From the NCBI RefSeq assembly GCF_012910715.1, contig NZ_JABBHF010000010.1, positions 1-64,000 of the forward strand: DNA of 64,000 bases, given 5' to 3'. The stretch is from Flavivirga algicola. Its GTDB lineage: Bacteria; Bacteroidota; Bacteroidia; Flavobacteriales; Flavobacteriaceae. The notes under the pieces were generated by a model. That model had not been told where the DNA came from, searched no databases, and worked only from the letters and a program-made list of their open reading frames with translations. Of the stretch, positions 56,706 through 64,000 are shown in pieces; positions within the stretch are counted from its first letter, which is position 1, and each line of letters starts with the position of its first letter. The position numbers and the translations under genes are program-made.

Positions 56706-58559
56706 TTACCAACCAGGATTTTGTTCAAATTGACTCATTATGTCCATAACTGATGTTGGGATGGGGTACCAATAGTGCTTATCTTCAAAAACACGAACAG
56801 CACCTTGTAAGGCCTTTTTTTCATAAACTGTTTGTCCTCCAATATCTTTGATGTCTGCCCCGTAAATGGTGCCTTCACCTAGGATTTCTTTAGATAATTT
56901 CCATCTTCTCAAATCGTGCCAGCGATGAAATTCTTGGAAAAGCTCTACAGCTCTTTCATTATAAATCCGTTTTCTAAATTCGTCCTTGTCAGTGGCATAT
57001 TTTGCCAAGACATTAGGCATATTTGCTCTGTTTCGTACAATATTTAAAGCTTGTACGGCAGTTAATGAACTTCCTGGAACAACGCCGTTTGGCCCATAGG
57101 CCTCATTAGCAGCTTCAGCAAAATCTAAGTATAATTGTGCGACTCTTATGTGAGGAAAATATCTGTACCAACCTCTGGATCTGTTCCACTTATCGTTTCC
57201 AGGCCATTTATGTTTCCCTTTATGATAGTAACCTGTAAAAAATTTATTCTTATTAACTTCAAAATTGTAGTGCCATCCGCCAGGTCTGGCATCGAAGATT
57301 CTAATGTTATTATTACCTGGATTTGGTAAACCTTCAAACATATCGTCTCCATGTACAGATATAAGTGTTCTTAAACGTGGATCACGGTTATCGTATGGAG
57401 CGTTGGGGTCAAAACTTCCACTTGAAATTGCTTCTGGGTCATTAATATCATAACCATCAGCTGTTTCAAACCAGTCCACAGCGTTCTGTGTTGGTTGCCC
57501 TTCAATGAGCCATCCGCCAGCAAATTGGGGTAAAAACCATCCTTGTCCAGCTCTTCCACTTGTATTAGGATCGGTATGTCTGGATAAAGGTGCTTGAATA
57601 ATAGCTTCCTTTGGGAAACCCGAAGTTCTGCTATACCAATTTTCTGTATATTCACTCATATTAAACATTTCGTACCCGCCTGCTGGATATCCATTTATAG
57701 CTTCGGCTGCTGCTTGTGCTGCTTTTTCTGCATAAGTGGTATTATAGGTTCTAGAACTGGATCCGTAAGGGTTTATATCTGGGTTCATTAATGGACTGGC
57801 TGCATATAACAATACCATGGCTTTTAGGGCTCTGGCGGAAGTTTTGGTCGCCCTGCCTAAGTTTTGGTCATTCCATTTTTCAGGAAGCATTTGAATGGCT
57901 CTATCTAAATCTTTTACCAAAGAGTCTGAAGATTGTATGTAAGTAGGCCTAATCTCATCAAAATCGTGCGTAGTAGAATATGTTTTATTCATTATGGGAA
58001 AACCACCATATCGTCTAATTATTTGAAAATAATGAAACCCTCTTAAAAAATAACTTTGGCCCACTAATTGGTCTTTTAGTTCTTTTTGTGAGTATCCTAA
58101 TTCTGTTGGGTATTCGATTAATTGGTCGATATTTTCTAGTACAGAATTCACAGATCTTATAGCTAAAAATGCCTTTGAAACTGGCTCTGCTTGATGGTCG
58201 TTACCATGATATTCGGCTCCCGCGCTTTCATTGGTCATGCCTCCTAGTTCTCGAGCATTGGAATTCATCCAAACCCCGGTATTATAAATCCAGTGAGGTG
58301 GGAATTTTGTGTGAGTTACTTGGCATTCGTCGGACATAACGCCTATCTCACTTGACCAATCGGTATCGGAGTAAACATAATTGTGGATTAAAAAGTTTGC
58401 TCTATCCACCACACCACGTGTTGAAAAATAATCTGTAAAAACTTCTTCAGAACTAATGCCTAACTCAGGGTTAACATCTAAATAATCTTCACATGAAATA
58501 AAGGCCGTTGCTGCTAAAAAAGTTAGTAGCATTGTTTTATAATATCTTTTCATAATCAT
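56706..58559 (-). CDS. SusD/RagB-family lipoprotein (first pair)
   Basis: The 617-residue lipoprotein has the lipobox FLAATAFISC (Cys near 23). Typical SusD segments follow: GQSYFLRGFHYFQIIRRYGG, NQNLGRATKTSARALKAMVL, QLYLDFAEAANEAYGPNG and RIYNERAVELFQEFHRWHDL near the C-terminus, with the ending YWYPIPTSVMD. It partners the STN-bearing SusC whose gene ends 19 bp upstream. Confidence 0.93.
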   Translation of the reverse strand: MIMKRYYKTMLLTFLAATAFISCEDYLDVNPELGISSEEVFTDYFSTRGVVDRANFLIHNYVYSDTDWSSEIGVMSDECQVTHTKFPPHWIYNTGVWMNSNARELGGMTNESAGAEYHGNDHQAEPVSKAFLAIRSVNSVLENIDQLIEYPTELGYSQKELKDQLVGQSYFLRGFHYFQIIRRYGGFPIMNKTYSTTHDFDEIRPTYIQSSDSLVKDLDRAIQMLPEKWNDQNLGRATKTSARALKAMVLLYAASPLMNPDINPYGSSSRTYNTTYAEKAAQAAAEAINGYPAGGYEMFNMSEYTENWYSRTSGFPKEAIIQAPLSRHTDPNTSGRAGQGWFLPQFAGGWLIEGQPTQNAVDWFETADGYDINDPEAISSGSFDPNAPYDNRDPRLRTLISVHGDDMFEGLPNPGNNNIRIFDARPGGWHYNFEVNKNKFFTGYYHKGKHKWPGNDKWNRSRGWYRYFPHIRVAQLYLDFAEAANEAYGPNGVVPGSSLTAVQALNIVRNRANMPNVLAKYATDKDEFRKRIYNERAVELFQEFHRWHDLRRWKLSKEILGEGTIYGADIKDIGGQTVYEKKALQGAVRVFEDKHYWYPIPTSVMDIMSQFEQNPGW

Positions 58560-58578
58560 TTATATTTTAGTTATTAAT

Positions 58579-61500
58579 CTAGAATGAGGCTCTCACTCCA
58601 AAGTTGTAACGCTTGGTAATAGGGTATACATTTAGTTGACGCTGTTCAGGATCAAACTCGTCTGGAAGGTCAGACCAAGTAGCCAGATTGTTCCCGTTTA
58701 CATAAACCTCAAATGAATCAAATATCTTGATGGCTTCTTTAAGTTTTTTACCAAATCTGTATTTAACTTCCATCGTTCTAAATCTTAAGAAATTACTGGA
58801 TCTGTTGGTGTACGTGCTTCTTTGCCTATCATGATTGTTTGATGCCGCTCGCAATGCAGGATGAACACCATTCGGATTGTCTGGCGACCAAAAATTTAAT
58901 TGCTCATTATTTAAAAGCTGCCAGCTAGAAGTTGCGGCAGATGCATATTCAAATAAATAAAGCTCAGATAAGTTTTTAGAAATATCGAACATACCATTAA
59001 ACATGGCATGTACCGAGAAGTTTTTATAAGTCATGCCTAAACTAAAGGCATAAGTTTTAGATGCAAAGCTAGGGTTGTTGATTGGTACTCTATCAAATTC
59101 ATTAACAATACCATCGCCATTATAATCTACAAAGTATAACATGCCTGGTATTAAGCTGGAATCCCATGCAGAAACTGTTGTATTATAAACATCATCCCAT
59201 GATTGCAGCAAACCATTGTGTAGTAATCCATTTTGCCATCCTATGGGTTTTCCGGCATCACGACGGTAAGGCTCTGTAGATGGGGGATCGTCTCGCTCTA
59301 AAACGCGACTCTCACTTAATGACATATTAACCCTTACAAAGTAATCAAAGTCATTCCCTATTTTAGAATTCCATTTAAGCTCAATGTCAATACCATGGTT
59401 TTTTGTTTTACCAATATTTGCTCTAGGAGATTCATTACCATACCAAGGAGCTACCGTACGACGTTGCATGATAATTCCTGTTCTTTTTTCATCAAACAAT
59501 TCAACGGTTCCTCTTAATTGGTTATTAAACGTAGCAAACTCCATTGCTAAGTCTTGTTTTATGGCTGTTTCCCAAGTATTATCTGGTACAGCTGGAGTGC
59601 CTTCTCTATATATGGCATTATCACCTCCTCCATAATTAATTAATGGATCTCCATAGTAAAAGGCATTATTGCCTCCCGTTCTTGATTCATACTGGGATAA
59701 ATAAAGGAAACGGTTGTTGCCTATTCCACCATCAGAACCAATTTCTCCATAAGAATATCTAAACTTCAGGAAATCTAAAAAACCTACGTTGTCTTTAAAG
59801 AAGTTTTCTTTTGATACAACCCAGCCAACAGCGGCAGAAGGGAAAAAACCAAAACGAAGTCCTGGAGCCCAGTTTTCGTTGCCGTTGTAGGCACCGTTAA
59901 ATTCTGCCAAATATTTTGACTTGTATGCATACGTAGCTCTTCCTATCCAACTTTCTTCATATCTAGGGAATGATGTTCCGCTTTGTGCCTTTCTACGATT
60001 AAAAAGCCCCATCAGCCCTACGTCATGATTTTCTGCAAAGGTCTTATTGTAGTTTAAGCGTAATTCATAATATAAACTACTGCTTGAACCAGAAATTTTT
60101 TCGCCGTTCACTCTTAAAGGTTCTTGTACGGCATCGGGATTTCCTTCTTGTTCAAAACCAGTTAGTTCTTGGTTAGGAAAATAATAAAGCAAATTTCTTC
60201 TTATATCACTGCTATATCCTTGGCTGAAATTATAGGAAAGCTTAACACTAGCTTTAAAGTTTTTTGTAATGTCCTGGACTAGTGTGAAATCTGTATACAT
60301 GGTGTTTGTGCGCCTTTTCCATTGTCCTTCCTTTTCCATCCTATAAAAATTAGGATTTACTACAGCACCATCTTCTGTTGTTAACCTGCCATCTTCAAGA
60401 ACTGGTATAGGACCAATAAGGGGTGTCTGCCATATTCTAGTAAAACTATCTCCATTTCCTTTGGCAATACCACCATTGGTATTTTGCGTTATAGAATTCC
60501 CATTCCAGTTTTTAAAGTTTCCGGCCAGACCAACTTTAAATTTTGTTGTTTGACTAAAGTTAAAATCAAGATTGGTTCGCCAAATGTATTTTTTTTGGTA
60601 GGTCCGGGGGTCGAAATCTTTTTGTTTATCTATATCAAATATATCTCCATCATGCTGATAGCCTAAGGACGTGAAATATGTAACAAAATTATTGCCTCCT
60701 GAAATATTTAGGTTGTATTGTGAGGCTGTTCCAGTAGTTAAAAGCTCATTGATCCATGTGGTATAAGAATAGAACCGTCTGTCTCGGTTTGGATCTCTCC
60801 ATATATCTATTTCACTTTGAGGAATAAGGTCATTATATAATCGATCGTTCATTAAAGCAATATTATAATGCTCTAAAGTTGTAGCATAATCGGCATAATA
60901 ATTGGTGTTCATAGTTGGTTCTTTTATGCCCCAACTAGTTGTGAAATTTATTTTAGTTTCTCCTTGTTTGCCTCGTTTTGTAGTAACAACAACAACGCCG
61001 TTTGCCGCTTTAACACCAAATACTGCTGTAGCAGATGCATCTTTTAATACAGAGATAGATTCAATTTCGTTGGGATCTAAATCATTAAAATCACGCTCTA
61101 CACCATCCACGACATATAGGGGATTATTACTTGTCCAAGTTGATTGTCCACGTATCAAAATATTAGAAGCAGTAGAACCAGGTTGACCCGCTGCTTGCAT
61201 GGTAGACACACCAGGCATAATTCCTGTAAGTGCTTCTGAAACGGTTGCTACACTACCTGTTCTAAGAAGCTCTTCTCCTTTTGCCTGGGTAATAGAACCT
61301 ACTACGGTTTCTTTCTTTTGGCTACCATAACCGACGACGACGACTTCATCTAACTCAGATAGATTTTCTTTTAATACGATTGTAATCTGTGATTGCCCGT
61401 TAACTGGTATTTCCTTGGATGCAAACCCCAGAAAAGATACTTCGAGTATAGCGTTTTCATCATTTACCTTTAGAGAAAATTTACCGTCAAAATCTACAGT

Positions 61501-62004
61501 GGCACCATTTGTAGTACCTTTTTCAATAACATTGGCTCCAGGTAGAGGTTGACCCGCTTCATCGACTACGTTGCCGCTTATCTGAAATTTTGTTTGTCCC
61601 GTTGGATCTGGTACAGATAATTTTATAGGTTTTGTTGTTAGCCTGGGTTTTAGTACGATTTGATTATCTGATACACGATAGTTTATATCTGTATCTAAAA
61701 ATAGGTGATCTAATATTTTTTTAAGGGGTTTTTTATTTGCTTTAACAGTGACCCGCTTTTGGAAGTCTACATCATCATCTCTATAGACAAAATTAAATTC
61801 GGTTAGTGATTCTATCCGATTCAATACCTTTTCCAAACTTACATTTTCAAGGTTTATAGTAACCTTAATGTTTTTGCTATTGGATGATGGATTAGCATGA
61901 GTTTGAAACAAGGCAACAATTAAAAAGATTGTGGTAAGTTTCATTTTTAAATTGCATTGCAAAAGAAAGAGAATAGATTCCCTTTGAATAACAAGGTTTT
62001 TCAT
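58579..62004 (-). CDS. SusC/RagA-family transporter with STN signalling domain
   Basis: The protein has up to 1141 residues; the signal MKLTTIFLIVALFQTHA starts at residue 21, so 61944 is an alternative start. Domains in order are STN (about 45-120: KVTINLENVSLEKVLNRIES to NYRVSDNQIVLK), carboxypeptidase-like domain (ISGNVVDEAGQPLPGANVIE, about 142-220), a VVVGYG TonB box region, plug and beta barrel. The STN domain contacts the periplasmic part of FecR-type anti-sigma factors, and the fecR/sigma genes lie directly upstream. This transporter is therefore the likely ligand sensor of the locus. Confidence 0.95.
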   Translation of the reverse strand: MKNLVIQRESILFLLQCNLKMKLTTIFLIVALFQTHANPSSNSKNIKVTINLENVSLEKVLNRIESLTEFNFVYRDDDVDFQKRVTVKANKKPLKKILDHLFLDTDINYRVSDNQIVLKPRLTTKPIKLSVPDPTGQTKFQISGNVVDEAGQPLPGANVIEKGTTNGATVDFDGKFSLKVNDENAILEVSFLGFASKEIPVNGQSQITIVLKENLSELDEVVVVGYGSQKKETVVGSITQAKGEELLRTGSVATVSEALTGIMPGVSTMQAAGQPGSTASNILIRGQSTWTSNNPLYVVDGVERDFNDLDPNEIESISVLKDASATAVFGVKAANGVVVVTTKRGKQGETKINFTTSWGIKEPTMNTNYYADYATTLEHYNIALMNDRLYNDLIPQSEIDIWRDPNRDRRFYSYTTWINELLTTGTASQYNLNISGGNNFVTYFTSLGYQHDGDIFDIDKQKDFDPRTYQKKYIWRTNLDFNFSQTTKFKVGLAGNFKNWNGNSITQNTNGGIAKGNGDSFTRIWQTPLIGPIPVLEDGRLTTEDGAVVNPNFYRMEKEGQWKRRTNTMYTDFTLVQDITKNFKASVKLSYNFSQGYSSDIRRNLLYYFPNQELTGFEQEGNPDAVQEPLRVNGEKISGSSSSLYYELRLNYNKTFAENHDVGLMGLFNRRKAQSGTSFPRYEESWIGRATYAYKSKYLAEFNGAYNGNENWAPGLRFGFFPSAAVGWVVSKENFFKDNVGFLDFLKFRYSYGEIGSDGGIGNNRFLYLSQYESRTGGNNAFYYGDPLINYGGGDNAIYREGTPAVPDNTWETAIKQDLAMEFATFNNQLRGTVELFDEKRTGIIMQRRTVAPWYGNESPRANIGKTKNHGIDIELKWNSKIGNDFDYFVRVNMSLSESRVLERDDPPSTEPYRRDAGKPIGWQNGLLHNGLLQSWDDVYNTTVSAWDSSLIPGMLYFVDYNGDGIVNEFDRVPINNPSFASKTYAFSLGMTYKNFSVHAMFNGMFDISKNLSELYLFEYASAATSSWQLLNNEQLNFWSPDNPNGVHPALRAASNNHDRQRSTYTNRSSNFLRFRTMEVKYRFGKKLKEAIKIFDSFEVYVNGNNLATWSDLPDEFDPEQRQLNVYPITKRYNFGVRASF

Positions 62005-62050
62005 TACTTTTATAGTTCTTTACGTTGGTTATTAATTTAATCACGCTTTA

Positions 62051-62081
62051 AACCGGTAAAATGTTCCAGCATTTTCCGGTT
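62051..62081. terminator. Hairpin between fecR and susC
   Basis: AACCGG-T-AAAATG and CATTTTCCGGTT pair around TTCCAG with one bulged base. The T tract is strong on the plus strand (TTTTTTTT) but weak on the minus strand, where the genes lie. It may attenuate read-through from the sigma/fecR genes into susC, or stop antisense transcription. Confidence 0.45.
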
Positions 62082-62176
62082 TTTTTTATTTACAATTGCA
62101 AACAAAAACGTAATCAAGTAGAATAATAGATGTGTTGTGTACTGAGAGAGGTTCTTATGTCATATTTAGTTTGATT

Positions 62177-63325
62177 TTAAGGTTTGATAGTTATAGTTTT
62201 ATTTGGTTTATTTTCAATGGTATATTTTATGTCGTAATTATTCCTGAAAGTTTTAAGAATATATTCCAATGAAGCGTTATCGAACCTAGCGGTAAAAGAT
62301 GTTTCATTTAGGTCTTTACTTTCACATTTTATAACTACGTTGTATTGTCTTTCCAATTTCTTCAAAATATTCTTGAAAGGCTCATGCTTAAAGCTAATAG
62401 AACCGTTTATCCAAGAAGTATGCAAAGAGACATCGACCTTCTCTAAGCTTATTGCATTATTCGATTTATTTAAATATGCCAGATGTCCAGGGGTTAATAG
62501 TGTTGCTTTTTTAGGCTTATATGTCTCTTCTTGATAGAGGCTTACAGAACCTTCAACTAACACCGTTTTCGTGTTGAGGTCTTCTGGATAAGAGGATACA
62601 TTAAATTTTGTTCCCAATACCCTGATATTTAAGTCTGAAGATTTTACGACAAATGGATGTGCTTTATCCTTTGTAACATCAAAGAAAGCCTCACCGTTAA
62701 TAAATACTTCTCGGTTGTGGCCTTTTATAAATTTTACAGGATATTTCATAGATGTTCCTGCATTTAGAGTTACTTGAGTGTTGTCTGATAATACAATATT
62801 AAACCGTTTTCCATAAGGAACGGTTAATGTATTATAGACGAGCTTCTCTTCGTTGGAAATATTACTATTGTTATAATTAAGCTTATTTCCTTTTTGTGTT
62901 GTTATTGTGTTACCTTTAGAATCTACAAATTGAGCATTTCCATCGTCCTGTATTATTTTAATATCACCATTTTCTAATTCTAAAGTAATCGTGTCTTCTG
63001 GTATCTCAAGCTTGTTTTCTGTGAAGAATAAATAGGAGGTTCCTATAGCGATTATAAATATAGCTGCATATTTTAATATAGATTGTTTTAAGTTTTTTGA
63101 TTTGTTTTTTGAGCTTTTTTCAATATTGGTTTTATATCTAAAAAGCCCTTGGTTTGTATCTGCCGAATTTATAGTGTCATCGAAAGTAGATGCTATATGC
63201 TTAGCTTTTAAAAGATTGAATTTTTTAGCATGGTCTTGTGAAGCGTTTATCCATGCTTCTACTTCCCTTGCTTCTTCCTTAGAAGCAGTCTCATTAATGT
63301 ATTTTAAGATTTTTTTGACCTCCAT
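62177..63325 (-). CDS. FecR-family anti-sigma factor
   Basis: The 382-residue protein has an N-terminal cytoplasmic anti-sigma domain (about 1-75, EVEAWINASQDHAKKFNLLK), one membrane segment (ILKYAAIFIIAIGTSYLFF, about 85-103) and a periplasmic FecR domain (VPYGKRFNIVLSDNTQVTLN, REVFINGEAFFDVTKDKAHP, VLGTKFNVSSYPEDL). The C-terminal DUF4974-like domain is at about 310-382. It holds the ECF sigma factor inactive until the STN-bearing SusC signals. Confidence 0.94.
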   Translation of the reverse strand: MEVKKILKYINETASKEEAREVEAWINASQDHAKKFNLLKAKHIASTFDDTINSADTNQGLFRYKTNIEKSSKNKSKNLKQSILKYAAIFIIAIGTSYLFFTENKLEIPEDTITLELENGDIKIIQDDGNAQFVDSKGNTITTQKGNKLNYNNSNISNEEKLVYNTLTVPYGKRFNIVLSDNTQVTLNAGTSMKYPVKFIKGHNREVFINGEAFFDVTKDKAHPFVVKSSDLNIRVLGTKFNVSSYPEDLNTKTVLVEGSVSLYQEETYKPKKATLLTPGHLAYLNKSNNAISLEKVDVSLHTSWINGSISFKHEPFKNILKKLERQYNVVIKCESKDLNETSFTARFDNASLEYILKTFRNNYDIKYTIENKPNKTITIKP

Positions 63326-63371
63326 ATTTAGCTAGCTAACTATATATAGACGATTCAAATCTAAATGATAC

Positions 63372-63911
63372 CTAAAAATTTTTTAAAAAAATTATAAAAA
63401 GGGTCAGATATTCTTTTAAATGAAGCTTCATATGCTGCAGAGCATTAGAAATATGATTGTCAACGGTTCTTTTGGAAATATGCATGATATCTGCTATTTC
63501 TGAGTGCTTAAGCCCTTCAAATCTACTTTTTAAAAATACGCGTTTGCATTTTTCTGGCAGGGTATCAATAGCCCTTGTGATTCTTTCTTCTAATTCGGTT
63601 TCTATGACTAAAGAAGCAGCTTCATCTTTTATAAACTGGTTTCTAATAGCGATTCTTTCTTCATAGTAATTGTTAGAGAAATTAGTTTTAACCCTTTGGT
63701 GTTTTAATAAATCCAGACAGGCATTTTTTGTCATGGTGTGAAGGTAGCTGCCTAGGTTATTTACTTTTTCTAAGTTTTTTTTCTTTTCCCAAATTTTTAG
63801 AAAAACATTTTGAACAACACCTTCAGCATCTTCAATGATTCCTAAATACCCTTTTGCTATGTGTAAAAGTTTGTCATAATAGAGGCGAAATAATGCTTCG
63901 TGAGCAGTCAT
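63372..63911 (-). CDS. ECF RNA polymerase sigma factor, Bacteroidetes FecI-like type
   Basis: The 179-residue protein has region 2 (EALFRLYYDKLLHIAKGYLG, VVQNVFLKIWEKKKNLEKVN) and region 4 (LPEKCKRVFLKSRFEGLKHS, EIADIMHISKRTVDNHISNA). It lies 46 bp upstream of fecR. It should direct transcription of the susC-susD genes downstream once released. Its own promoter is probably in or beyond the last 90 bp of the window, where nothing clear is visible. Confidence 0.93.
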   Translation of the reverse strand: MTAHEALFRLYYDKLLHIAKGYLGIIEDAEGVVQNVFLKIWEKKKNLEKVNNLGSYLHTMTKNACLDLLKHQRVKTNFSNNYYEERIAIRNQFIKDEAASLVIETELEERITRAIDTLPEKCKRVFLKSRFEGLKHSEIADIMHISKRTVDNHISNALQHMKLHLKEYLTLFIIFLKNF

Positions 63912-64000
63912 GTCGCCTTTTTGTAAAAGAGAAATAAAAGAATTGGATTCAATATTTTTGCTATATTTTTTCAGAGAACGTATGTCTAAGTGTGATGATT

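Overview
The window is a low-GC chromosomal segment that looks like a marine or alga-associated member of the Flavobacteriaceae (Bacteroidota). The reasons are several SusC/SusD outer-membrane pairs, an ECF sigma/FecR pair, TAnnTTTG-type -7 promoter elements, lipoprotein signals, an OmpA protein with thrombospondin type 3 calcium repeats, and BspA-type surface repeats. No rRNA, tRNA or CRISPR array was recognised.

Layout. 1-5138 (minus) is the 5' part of a giant secreted BspA-like repeat protein that runs off the left edge. 5801-8588 is a TPR sensor kinase/LuxR-type response regulator pair. 8731-9870 holds a LipL32-like secreted protein and a small membrane protein. A nearly identical 70-bp element with a palindromic core lies upstream of both the BspA gene and the membrane-protein gene, on either side of the two-component system. 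10167-19464 is housekeeping: superoxide dismutase, an AddAB-like helicase/nuclease pair split by an ompA gene, and an alpha/beta hydrolase.

19584-38966 is a sugar locus: a periplasmic GH2 beta-galactosidase diverging from a GntR regulator, then SusC, SusD, a cytoplasmic GH36-type alpha-galactosidase, a sodium/solute symporter, glycerol kinase, glycerol-3-phosphate dehydrogenase and an FG-GAP/ASPIC lipoprotein. Tight packing of alpha-galactosidase, symporter, glpK and glpD, with no glycerol facilitator, suggests uptake of an alpha-galactosyl-glycerol such as floridoside, cleavage to galactose and glycerol inside the cell, and glycerol oxidation. Three near-identical 17-bp sites spaced exactly 34 bp apart lie just before susC and are candidate GntR operators.

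39300-50900 is an accessory region of unrelated genes, all on the minus strand: metalloprotease lipoprotein, serine hydrolase, peroxiredoxin-like protein, WG-repeat protein, a TetR/lipoprotein/SDR operon, an acyltransferase and two unknowns. It also holds a decayed IS3-family element, a pseudogene and repeated palindromic elements. Three genes carry matching complementary sequences ending in AAC/GTT at their two ends and are separated by imperfect palindromes, an arrangement reminiscent of integron gene cassettes.

51182-63911 (minus) is a second polysaccharide-type locus: ECF sigma factor, FecR anti-sigma factor, a SusC with an STN domain, SusD, a second SusC without N-terminal extension, a second SusD and a DUF1735-like surface lipoprotein. 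It encodes no degradative enzyme inside the window.
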